From the NCBI GenBank assembly GCA_003157315.1, contig PMJE01000494.1:1-6364 (forward strand): DNA of 6,364 bases, given 5' to 3'. A program made the position numbers and the translations under genes. How positions within the stretch are numbered: position 1 is the first letter of the stretch; every line of letters starts with the position of its first letter. This DNA is from Myxococcales bacterium. GTDB lineage: Bacteria > Myxococcota > Polyangia > Fen-1088. The notes under the pieces are model-generated. The model worked only from the letters and a program-made list of their open reading frames with translations, was not told where the DNA came from and ran no database searches. Of the stretch, positions 1-5,698 are shown piece after piece.

Positions 1-128
1 AGCCAGAGAAAGTCGGAAGGAATGACCTGCACAAAATCTTCATGCTGGACTTAGACCCTGGCCTGCCGGGCACCCTCCTGCTCTTCGCCTAATAGCGTCA
101 CCGTAGGCCTGCCAGAGGGCGGCCTGCG
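1..128. other. Unassigned left-edge segment, no supported gene
   Basis: No gene can be supported here. On the + strand an open frame enters from the left edge at base 3 and closes at a TAA-TAG double stop at 90-95, giving 29 residues that could be the tail of a rightward gene. I recognise no family in it. On the - strand an ATG at 43-41 opens a frame running off the left edge, too short to judge and without a well-placed Shine-Dalgarno. A small hairpin lies at 105-125. If the rightward tail is real, this would be a convergent gene boundary; the sequence to the left is needed to decide. Confidence 0.3.
105..125. terminator. Small GC-rich hairpin, weak terminator candidate
   Basis: The arms AGGCC-T-GCC (105-113) and GGCGGCCT (118-125) pair as an 8-bp stem with one bulged T around an AGAG loop. 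It sits just beyond the end of the leftward fragment at 129 and just beyond the + strand double stop at 90-95, where a terminator would be expected from either side. No T-tract follows on either strand, so it does not meet the usual intrinsic-terminator rule. Confidence 0.25.
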
Positions 129-407
129 CTAGCCGACTTTGGGACCTGCGAGCGAACGGCCGAAGCGCTCGCCGACAAGATCCCGACGGCGCGCCACATG
201 GGTTCCGTCTGCCATCTCCTTGCTGACTACTTTCTGCAGCAGCTTGTACATTCGATGGGTTTGGGGTTGGTCGCGGTAAAATGTGTCCCAGGCGTAGTGG
301 TACAGTTCCATCAGTCGCTCGGGACTCATGTAGCGCGGCTGGTAGATAAGGCGAAACCTCACGTGCAACTCCTGCGGGACAACCGCCGACGCGACCGCAG
401 CACTAGG
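129..407 (-). pseudogene. Possible C-terminal remnant of a B12-binding radical SAM protein
   Basis: An open leftward frame runs from an in-frame TAG at 410-408 to a TAG at 131-129. Its first usable start is TTG at 368 (79 residues), with another ATG at 329. The protein carries the pieces YQPRYMSPERL, LYHYAWDTFY and KEMADGT, a pattern I associate with the C-terminal tails of B12-binding radical SAM enzymes, where a hydrophobic-x-P-x-x-MSPE segment is followed by a W/FY-rich helix. The cobalamin-binding domain and the CxxxCxxC iron-sulfur motif are absent. They cannot lie upstream in another frame because the lipoprotein gene begins to occupy that DNA at 430. The simplest reading is the 3' stub left after a deletion or rearrangement. 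A genuine short ORF remains possible. The family call rests on memory of tail motifs only. Confidence 0.42.
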
Positions 408-416
408 CTAGCACGA

Positions 417-428
417 CAAGTGCACTTG
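417..428. repeat. Perfect 12-bp palindrome just past the operon end
   Basis: CAAGTGCACTTG is its own reverse complement. It begins one base beyond the TGA (432-430) of the lipoprotein gene. With no loop it is a poor RNA hairpin but has the form of a dimeric-regulator site. No gene start lies close enough to assign it a target, and one such palindrome can arise by chance. Confidence 0.3.
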
Positions 429-429
429 A

Positions 430-1062
430 TCATTCGTGGTCGACCAGACGTATGTCTAGTTCGTAGCCGCCAACCCCGGGCACACGCAGGTGAACTGCGG
501 GAAAAAATCCGTCCGCGGCGCTGCCAAGCAGATCAATCTCGCGCGTTAGGCGCACCTCGCGATAGGTACTAACCGTGCGCGGTCCATCCGCGCGTAGCAC
601 CACGTCAGTGGTTTCGCCGGCCTGCGACCAGCGGCACACGGTTTCGCCGGTGGCGTAAGTGCCGATGGCGGTTGGCTCACCGGCCGGCGGCAGATAGGCG
701 TGGCCGACGTCCGACATGAGTGAGGCAGCAAAGGCGGGTCGATCGAAGGGCGGGACCGCGCGATGGACAGTGAGGCCCGATGTCCTGCCGTCTTGGTTGG
801 CATCGAAAAGGCAGATACCTTCGGGCGACAGGAGGACTGCGTGCAATCCATCAGAGCCCGCGGCGGTGACCCCCACCAGGGCGCCATTCTGTCCGAAGGG
901 CAGGGACGCGAAAATGGTGTGCGTGGCCCGCCACGGCTGCGCAGGGAATGCCTGCCGGCAGCGCATCGCTGTGCTATGCGCGCCGTCGGCGGGAAGCGGC
1001 GAAAGCGGCGGCAGATGGGCACAGCCCGAAGCCAGAAGCAATGAGACAAGCAACGCGCGCAT
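430..1062 (-). CDS. DUF3261/LolB-like outer-membrane lipoprotein of an APE-type locus
   Basis: This is a 210-residue secreted lipoprotein, inferred to take part in moving or anchoring the locus product at the outer membrane. The N-terminus is a short lipoprotein signal (MRALLVSLLLASGC) with lipobox A-S-G-C, the lipidated residue being Cys14. Ala follows at +2, not the Asp that would retain it in the inner membrane. The mature part has LolB/DUF3261-like features: a strand near 60-66 (GALVGVT), a segment near 74-88 (HAVLLSPEGICLFDA), then RAVPPFDRPAF around 101-111. Family assignment rests on this pattern and on the position straight after a LolA gene. The ATG at 1062 sits two bases after the lolA TAG (TAG-CC-ATG), with no obvious Shine-Dalgarno, which suggests translational coupling. 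The frame stays open further upstream, but that stretch overlaps lolA and would bury the signal peptide. It appears to be the last gene of the operon. Confidence 0.72.
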   Translation of the reverse strand: MRALLVSLLLASGCAHLPPLSPLPADGAHSTAMRCRQAFPAQPWRATHTIFASLPFGQNGALVGVTAAGSDGLHAVLLSPEGICLFDANQDGRTSGLTVHRAVPPFDRPAFAASLMSDVGHAYLPPAGEPTAIGTYATGETVCRWSQAGETTDVVLRADGPRTVSTYREVRLTREIDLLGSAADGFFPAVHLRVPGVGGYELDIRLVDHE

Positions 1063-1064
1063 GG

Positions 1065-1703
1065 CTAGTGTGGCGGTTCGAACTGTTCGTCGGGGATGGC
1101 TCGGTCGTAGTGGGCATCTTCGAACGTGATGTGGGTCACGCCTTCGCCCTCCTCGATGATGTCGATGGCGTTCACCGTGCCCGGACGCTCGGCGAAGGTG
1201 ATGGTGATGCGGGAGATGATCTTGCCGAGCGATGGATCCACGGGATACAGCTCGACCCGTGCCGGCTGGCCCGGCTGGGCCGGGCGCAGTTCGGGCCGGA
1301 AGGTGCGGCTCGAGGCGAAGTTGCCGTCGAGCCACAAGTTGATTTCACCGAGCACGATCTTCATGGCTTCGAGTTTGGCGCTCGCGTCCGCGACCCAGAC
1401 ACCACCGTGCCGGATCAATCTCTGGACGTTGCCCGCGCGCACGACCAGCAGGGTCTGCAAAGGGCTCCGATACTCCCAGCGAAGATCGCTCGGGCGACGA
1501 TAGGCCATGATCCCTCGTGAGACCAAGGGGTGGGACAGAATCTTGAGTGTGCGGGTCTGCACGAACGCGGCTTCGATGGTCTTGATGCCCGCCGCCGCTC
1601 GGCGGATGCTGTTCCAGTCCTGGTACCAGGGGGGCGCTGCGCCCCGTGCGGGAAACGCTACCAGCAGCAAGCAACCGAAGGCGAGGGCGAACCGCTTGCT
1701 CAC
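1065..1703 (-). CDS. lolA: LolA-like periplasmic lipoprotein carrier
   Basis: This is a 212-residue periplasmic protein of the LolA family, which shuttles lipidated or lipid-like cargo from the inner to the outer membrane. A type I signal peptide covers about residues 1-21 (SKR, hydrophobic core FALAFGCLLLVAF, then ARG/A), with cleavage near 21-23. The mature part shows family landmarks in order: IKTIEAAFVQT (40-50), PLVSRGIMAYRRP (59-71), LRWEYRSPLQ (74-83) and GVWVADA (101-107), followed by a beta-rich C-terminal half ending HITFEDAHYD. I chose the GTG at 1703, two bases after the fabG TAG (TAG-CC-GTG), because it puts the signal peptide at the N-terminus; starts further upstream would overlap fabG and lack one. 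This is likely a locus-dedicated paralogue rather than the housekeeping LolA, because it lies inside the biosynthetic operon and next to a DUF3261-type lipoprotein. Confidence 0.88.
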   Translation of the reverse strand: MSKRFALAFGCLLLVAFPARGAAPPWYQDWNSIRRAAAGIKTIEAAFVQTRTLKILSHPLVSRGIMAYRRPSDLRWEYRSPLQTLLVVRAGNVQRLIRHGGVWVADASAKLEAMKIVLGEINLWLDGNFASSRTFRPELRPAQPGQPARVELYPVDPSLGKIISRITITFAERPGTVNAIDIIEEGEGVTHITFEDAHYDRAIPDEQFEPPH

Positions 1704-1705
1704 GG

Positions 1706-2464
1706 CTAGACCATCCCGCCGTTGACCGAGATGACCTGCCCCGTCACATAGGACGCATCGTCGGAACACAGAAAACGCACCACCCGTGCGACTTCCTCGG
1801 GCAATCCGCAGCGCCCCATGGGGATCATCTTCTTCAAGATGTCAAGCGGCACATCCTTGATCATGTCGGTTTCGATGGGTCCCGGCGCCACCGCGTTGAC
1901 CCGAATTCCGATGCGGGCGACCTCAGCGGCCAGCGCGCGCGTGGCTCCCATCAGTCCGGCTTTGGCGGCTGCATAGTTGGCCTGGCCGCGATTCCCAATC
2001 AACCCGGACACCGACGAGATTGTCACCACACTGCCCTTCTTGTGCGGGATCATCTTTCTGATCACGGGTTTGGTGACGTTGAAAAATCCACCAAGAGAGG
2101 TGTCAATGACCCTGCGCCAATCCTGGCTGGGCATCATGGCAAGAAGGCCGTCCGCCACAACGCCCGCGTTGTTCACCAAGACGGCAATGCGTTCGTGGCG
2201 GGCAAACAGCCCGTCCAGGACCAAGTTCACCGCCGCCTCGTCCGTGACGTCGAATGGGCACAATTCCCCCCGTCCGCCCCGTTCCTCGATCTGCGCGAGG
2301 GTCTGCTTGGCCGCCTCCTGGTTGCTCTTGTAGTTCACGGCAACATGGAGTCCTTGGCCGGCCAGCTCCAGGGCGATGGCGCGTCCAATGCCGCGGCTAG
2401 CCCCGGTGACCAGAGCGAGCGCGGGAGCAGTACCGGAATCTGAGGAAGGTGGCTGTCCAGTCAT
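1706..2464 (-). CDS. fabG: 3-oxoacyl-ACP reductase (FabG-type short-chain dehydrogenase)
   Basis: This 252-residue NAD(P)H-dependent ketoreductase is expected to reduce the 3-keto group of the ACP-bound chain after each ketosynthase step. It is a classical cytosolic SDR: cofactor loop TGASRGIG at 20-27, NNAG at 98-101, catalytic Ser151 (SSVSG), Tyr164 and Lys168 (YAAAK), the PGPIETD segment at 194-200 and a C-terminal VNGGMV. The length is normal for FabG. Oddly, the fourth tetrad residue, usually Asn in an xNL motif, is Ser123 here (DTSLGGF). The first 13 residues are a polar extension before the first beta strand. The ATG overlaps the preceding stop as ATGA and has a GGAG Shine-Dalgarno at 2475-2472, 7 bases upstream, which fixes the start. 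It corresponds to the ApeQ ketoreductase role in APE loci; a general fatty-acid FabG role is less likely in this context. Confidence 0.93.
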   Translation of the reverse strand: MTGQPPSSDSGTAPALALVTGASRGIGRAIALELAGQGLHVAVNYKSNQEAAKQTLAQIEERGGRGELCPFDVTDEAAVNLVLDGLFARHERIAVLVNNAGVVADGLLAMMPSQDWRRVIDTSLGGFFNVTKPVIRKMIPHKKGSVVTISSVSGLIGNRGQANYAAAKAGLMGATRALAAEVARIGIRVNAVAPGPIETDMIKDVPLDILKKMIPMGRCGLPEEVARVVRFLCSDDASYVTGQVISVNGGMV

Positions 2465-2928
2465 GACGAGTCTCCGGATTCAATTGGTGCTTCGAGACGA
2501 AAGGCCTGAATCGATCCACTGAGCCATTGAGTTCCTTCGGTGTCTTCCACGCGGCCCTCGAATGCCAAATAGTTCGGGGCACGGTGGGAGATGTGCGCAA
2601 AGCAGCGAAGTTGTGCGCCGACTGGTAGGGCGGCTTCGTGCAGCTTCGCTTCACGGACACCCACGAGTAGTCCGCCCGCACCACCCTCGCGTTCGTGTCG
2701 CTCTCGCCATCCCTGCAAAGCCGCCGCCGTCTGCGCGACAAGCTCGATCAGAACCAAGGTCCGCACCCAGCCAGCGCGTGCGGTTGGCCAAGTATCTTGT
2801 ACGACGCTAGCGGTCTCAATGGATTCATCGTCAATTCTCGTGATGGTCTGTACCAGCCGCATGGGCGCTCGATGCGGGATGAGTTCTTCGATGTCCGTGC
2901 ACACGGAAGGCAGGTCGCTGCTGTTCAT
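2461..2928 (-). CDS. ApeP-like hotdog dehydratase-family protein lacking the catalytic His
   Basis: This 155-residue single-hotdog protein resembles ApeP, the 3-hydroxyacyl-ACP dehydratase-family partner in aryl-polyene synthesis. It opens with the family's strand motif LIPHRAPMRLV (17-26, His19) and has the central helix motif LIELVAQTAAAL (60-71, Glu62 and Gln67). The FabZ-type GHFPG loop that carries the catalytic His is not present: the stretch before the helix (DTWPTARAGWVRTL, 46-58) contains no His. It may therefore be a structural or substrate-binding partner of an active dehydratase, such as the one starting at 5984. The start is the ATG at 2928, which forms an ATGA overlap with the preceding stop and has AAGG at 2940-2937 (8 bases upstream). 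The longer open frame above it lies antiparallel-free but within the previous gene and adds nothing dehydratase-like. The stop overlaps fabG as ATGA. Confidence 0.8.
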   Translation of the reverse strand: MNSSDLPSVCTDIEELIPHRAPMRLVQTITRIDDESIETASVVQDTWPTARAGWVRTLVLIELVAQTAAALQGWRERHEREGGAGGLLVGVREAKLHEAALPVGAQLRCFAHISHRAPNYLAFEGRVEDTEGTQWLSGSIQAFRLEAPIESGDSS

Positions 2929-3794
2929 GACAAACGCCTTGAGCCGAGCGGGTGGACCACCCACGCAGGTGGCAAAGCCCCGGTCGCCAGCGGGGTCATG
3001 GTGAGGCCGACGATGGCGTCGCAGACTTGGTTGGCCTCGTCGGTGAGCCACAAATCGCACGACATTTGCCGCAAACCAACTGAGCGAGGAACAACTACGC
3101 AGCGCCTTTCCCCGTGCATGAGAGGAGAAACAATCAGGCGAGCAGCAAACCCCGTCGGGTAAGCCACATAGCCCGCGTAGCGCTGTCCCCAGAGACATGC
3201 GAGGTGCATGGCGCTGTCGACCAGATACGGACATCCGGCGGGCGACAGATCGGGACGGGGAGGATCGGGCGAGCGCACGGTGCCCGTGCCTCCGTCGCGG
3301 CCGAGTCGCACCAATCCGCGAAGGTTGCAGAAACGTGGCCCAAAGGGAATGAGATCTTGGTACGCCCGGGCCGCGGGTAGTTCGACATCGTGGGCGATGG
3401 CCGCCGGCGGCTGAGGAATCTCCGGATCGGAGCCTCCGAAAGTGACGGCCGCGTGCGTGCGCGTGCGATGGATGCCTCCCGCAAGGGCGATGCGCGAGGT
3501 GAAGGTAGCGCGGGTACGTGTGCCCAGGCGCGGGTCGCTTGCCTCTTCTTCGAGCGTGACCGCGAAGGTGCAGCGCCGCACTTCCTCAACAGGCAAGAAG
3601 CGCGGGAAGAACGCCCCTCGCATCGACAGGGTCCTGTTCCGCAGTACCCTGTCCGTATCGTGCGCCGCCACGGTTCGCACCAGCAGATCGAGAAGCTCAA
3701 CCGCTGGTACAGTAGCGATTCCCGCGATGGCGTGGTCGGCCACCTCCGGAAGATCGGGCAGGAAGACAGGCTCAACGCGTGGCACGGGCGTCAC
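2925..3794 (-). CDS. Free-standing polyketide-synthase-type double-hotdog dehydratase
   Basis: This 289-residue protein matches the dehydratase (PS-DH) domain usually embedded in large modular polyketide synthases, here encoded alone. The first hotdog has HxxxGxxxxP as HAIAGIATVP (21-30, catalytic His21), and later THAAVTFG (113-120), which resembles the HA-x-G strand closing that half. The second hotdog has YQDLIPFGPRF (145-155), the equivalent of the GYxYGPxF region, then the catalytic Asp in DSAMH (Asp193, His197; DxxxH form). Both catalytic residues are thus in place, so it should dehydrate 3-hydroxyacyl-ACP to the enoyl form. The GTG at 3794 overlaps the thioesterase stop as GTGA and places the first motif 20 residues in. 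The open frame extends to an ATG at 3890, but that lies wholly inside the thioesterase gene. No Shine-Dalgarno is evident, so coupling is likely. A second GTG at 3785 is an alternative start. Confidence 0.8.
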   Translation of the reverse strand: MTPVPRVEPVFLPDLPEVADHAIAGIATVPAVELLDLLVRTVAAHDTDRVLRNRTLSMRGAFFPRFLPVEEVRRCTFAVTLEEEASDPRLGTRTRATFTSRIALAGGIHRTRTHAAVTFGGSDPEIPQPPAAIAHDVELPAARAYQDLIPFGPRFCNLRGLVRLGRDGGTGTVRSPDPPRPDLSPAGCPYLVDSAMHLACLWGQRYAGYVAYPTGFAARLIVSPLMHGERRCVVVPRSVGLRQMSCDLWLTDEANQVCDAIVGLTMTPLATGALPPAWVVHPLGSRRLS

Positions 3795-4270
3795 ACCGGA
3801 AAGTCGCGCGAGACTGCGATGGTCATCGGGTCCACTGCGACTGGCCGGCCCTTGCTGTTGGTGGCACAGTGGCGGGTGAATCCGCGGCAAACCACCGCAT
3901 TCGACTCCGCATGAGTGATGATGTAGTCGAAATCGACTCGCACGCGATGGATCTCACGAAAGCGGGTGTAGACCCAGATTGGATCGTCGTACTCGAGCGG
4001 CCGAAAGAAATCCAGCCCGAGTTGGAAGATGGGGTACACGTAGCCATCAGCTTCGACCTTGCGGAAGGAAAATCCTCCGTCGCGCAGCAGGGTAGCTCGC
4101 CCGATCTCGAAAAAGCGGAAGTAGTTGGCGTGATAAACCGCGCCGGTGCGATCTGTGTCGGCAAACAGAACCCGATGCGACACGCGATGCCATACCAGGC
4201 CATCGACCTGATCGCGCACGTAGCGGTCGTCCTTCTCATGCGGGATGGGTTGGAAGGTCGGAGCGCGCAT
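3791..4270 (-). CDS. 4HBT-family (YbgC/FadM-like) hotdog acyl thioesterase
   Basis: This 159-residue hotdog thioesterase is predicted to hydrolyse acyl-ACP or acyl-CoA thioesters. It carries the family signature FADTDRTGAVYHANYFRFFE (36-55): Asp40 aligns with the catalytic Asp18 of E. coli YbgC, and Tyr46-His47 align with its VYH segment. RATLLR follows at 58-63, and FRPLEYDDPIWVYTR (89-103) is the usual second half of the fold. About 28 residues precede the first strand, slightly more than usual. It is the second gene of the operon: its ATG is two bases after the ketosynthase stop (TAA-CC-ATG) and its TGA overlaps the PKS-type dehydratase start (GTGA). In APE loci a hotdog thioesterase is a regular member, so release or clearing of stalled chains is the likely job. 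The exact substrate cannot be read from the sequence. Confidence 0.88.
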   Translation of the reverse strand: MRAPTFQPIPHEKDDRYVRDQVDGLVWHRVSHRVLFADTDRTGAVYHANYFRFFEIGRATLLRDGGFSFRKVEADGYVYPIFQLGLDFFRPLEYDDPIWVYTRFREIHRVRVDFDYIITHAESNAVVCRGFTRHCATNSKGRPVAVDPMTIAVSRDFPV

Positions 4271-4272
4271 GG

Positions 4273-5532
4273 TTACATGCCCCGAAAAATGAGACAGCAG
4301 TTGGTGCCGCCAAATCCGAAGGAATTGGACAACACGAATTCGTGACGGTGGGGCCGGCTGGCCGGCACAAAGTCGGCGCCCGCAAGCTCGGGATCGGGCA
4401 GGTAGTTGAGCGTGGGCAGGACGGTCTGGTGTTGCAGCCCCAGAATTGCCAGAACCGCTTCCACCGCCGCGGCAGCGCCCAGGGAGTGACCCACTTGGCT
4501 CTTGTTGGCGGTGATCGGAATCTGCGGCAATCGCGCGCCAAAAATCTCGCGCAGGCAGGCTACCTCCACCGCGTCGCCGGCGGGCGTGGAGGTCCCGTGG
4601 GCGTTGACACTGCCGATGGCCGCCGCGTCGATTTCTGCGTCGGCAAGAGCATGCCGAATCGCCCTGGCAATCGTGGGTTGATGGGGGCGGGTGAAATGGT
4701 GCGCGTCCGAAGTCCAGCCGATGCCTGCGATCTCCGCGATCGGCTTGAGGCCGTGGGCCGCGACCGCCTCTTCTGCGGCCAAAACCACCGCCGCCGCCGC
4801 CTCGGCCAGCACGAACCCACGGCGGTCGATGCTGAACGGGCGCGAAGCTTTGCCTGGATCAGCCGCAGCCCGATCGGTCGCGCGCAGTTTGAAGGTTGCG
4901 TTCATGTTGGCAAAACCGAGTACGATTTCTGGAACCAGCGGCATCTCCACCCCTCCCACCACCGCGAAGTCGGCGTCCCCGTCTCGGACCATGCGTGCGC
5001 CGATTGCGATGGCATGGTTGCCCGATGCACACGCGCCCTGAGGTGAAAAAATCGGTCCGGTGAAGCCAAGCGCACAGCCCGCCTTGCCCGCGGGAACGTT
5101 GGCGCAGATGTTCGGCAATAGGAATGGGCTTACCCCATTCGCGCCAACACTCTGGAAGCGCAAGAATGCCTGGCGCAGGCAATCGGAACCGTTGATCGCC
5201 GATCCTATGAGACACGCCGTGCGCGGTCCCACCTCATCGCCCATGCTGAGCTTCGCGTCGCGGAGGGCATCCTGGCAGACAGCGATGGTCTCAAGCACGT
5301 AGGCGGCGCTCCAATTGTGCCGCTCCCGGGGAGTGTCGAAGGCATAGCTGGTGCTGTCCCGGTCGGGAATCTCCCCGACAATGGTGCGACAACCGACGGA
5401 GCAGCGCGAGAGCTCACGAAACCCGGCTTGATTGGCCACAGCACGCTGCCAGGTCGCCTCCGCGGTTGCTCCTAGCGGGGTAATCGCTGCTTGGCCGATT
5501 GCGAAAACGCGGCGGTTCTTTGGGGCTTTCAT
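4273..5532 (-). CDS. Beta-ketoacyl-ACP synthase, FabF-like (aryl-polyene type)
   Basis: This 419-residue condensing enzyme extends an acyl chain with malonyl-ACP. It has the full KAS I/II set: active-site Cys168 in QGACASGNHA, His312 in NAHGTSTPAGD, Lys344 and His349 in NKSQVGHSLGA, and the C-terminal NSFGFGGTN loop (403-411). Length and spacing match FabF, and the intact Cys-His-His argues for a catalytic ketosynthase rather than a chain-length factor. Oddities: the residue two before the Cys is Gly instead of the usual Thr, and the usual GEGAG after GFVL reads AEAAA (243-247). The ATG at 5532 is the only sensible start; the N-terminus then runs directly into the first strand (RRVFAIGQAAITPLG). 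No clear Shine-Dalgarno precedes it. It is the first gene of the leftward operon, divergent from the ACP gene, and no second ketosynthase or chain-length factor is present in the window. Confidence 0.93.
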   Translation of the reverse strand: MKAPKNRRVFAIGQAAITPLGATAEATWQRAVANQAGFRELSRCSVGCRTIVGEIPDRDSTSYAFDTPRERHNWSAAYVLETIAVCQDALRDAKLSMGDEVGPRTACLIGSAINGSDCLRQAFLRFQSVGANGVSPFLLPNICANVPAGKAGCALGFTGPIFSPQGACASGNHAIAIGARMVRDGDADFAVVGGVEMPLVPEIVLGFANMNATFKLRATDRAAADPGKASRPFSIDRRGFVLAEAAAAVVLAAEEAVAAHGLKPIAEIAGIGWTSDAHHFTRPHQPTIARAIRHALADAEIDAAAIGSVNAHGTSTPAGDAVEVACLREIFGARLPQIPITANKSQVGHSLGAAAAVEAVLAILGLQHQTVLPTLNYLPDPELAGADFVPASRPHRHEFVLSNSFGFGGTNCCLIFRGM

Positions 5533-5579
5533 GCGAGAGGTGTGAACCAGCGTCGAAGCACTCGCCTTTCGGACGGCCG

Positions 5580-5602
5580 CGCAGGTGACGCCCCGACCTG
5601 CG
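5580..5602. repeat. 7-bp perfect inverted repeat, operator or leader-hairpin candidate
   Basis: CGCAGGT (5580-5586) and ACCTGCG (5596-5602) are exact reverse complements separated by 9 bases. Placed just downstream of the candidate leftward -10, the repeat would lie in the 5' leader of the ketosynthase operon, about 48 bases before its ATG. It could be a repressor operator or an RNA stem-loop. Its location is its main support. Confidence 0.35.
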
Positions 5603-5622
5603 GAGAGTTCGACAGCATGTGG

Positions 5623-5654
5623 ATTTTATTGCACGCATCCACTGTCCCTGGCAA
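5623..5654 (-). promoter_or_regulatory. Candidate sigma-70-like promoter for the leftward operon
   Basis: On the - strand, TTGCCA (5654-5649, one mismatch to TTGACA) is followed by AATAAA (5630-5625, 18-base spacer) or the better-matching TAAAAT (5628-5623, 20-base spacer, longer than ideal). This is the only AT-rich patch in the intergenic region. Transcription would start near 5616, giving a leader of roughly 84 bases before the ketosynthase ATG. Confidence 0.33.
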
Positions 5655-5668
5655 GAGGGCTCACGCGA

Positions 5669-5698
5669 TTGACGGGCCGAGGCCGCGCATGGTAGTTC
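5669..5698 (+). promoter_or_regulatory. Weak candidate promoter for the ACP gene
   Basis: TTGACG (5669-5674) matches the -35 consensus in five of six positions, but the hexamer at the right distance, TAGTTC (5693-5698, 18-base spacer), is a poor -10. Initiation here would leave a leader of about 20 bases before the ACP ATG. The weak -10 could mean activator dependence or no promoter at all. Confidence 0.22.

Noticed and set aside
3..92. 29-codon + strand open frame entering from the left edge and ending in TAA-TAG
   Set aside because: It could be a gene tail, but it is too short and matches no family I know, so it is not called as a gene.
430..1335. 301-residue version of the lipoprotein starting at 1335
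   Set aside because: The extra N-terminus overlaps most of the second half of lolA and would bury the lipoprotein signal. The ATG at 1062 right after the lolA stop is far better.
1646..2443. 265-codon + strand open frame opposite fabG
   Set aside because: It is antisense to a clearly recognised ketoreductase with all its motifs. Its protein is rich in His, Arg and Gly without any domain, as expected for a shadow frame in GC-rich DNA.
2461..3234. 257-residue version of the ApeP-like protein starting at 3234
   Set aside because: The added segment is an out-of-frame reading of the PKS-type dehydratase gene. The ATG at 2928 has a Shine-Dalgarno and an ATGA overlap.
2925..3890. 321-residue version of the PKS-type dehydratase starting at 3890
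   Set aside because: The extra 32 residues lie inside the thioesterase gene and add no conserved element; the GTG at 3794 gives a GTGA overlap like its neighbours.
3779..4345. 188-codon + strand open frame opposite the thioesterase
   Set aside because: It is a shadow of the thioesterase gene and part of its neighbours, with no domain features.
4342..5046. 234-codon + strand open frame opposite the ketosynthase
   Set aside because: It lies antisense within the ketosynthase, shows no recognisable motif and has no ribosome site; the opposite strand carries the Cys, His and Lys signature.
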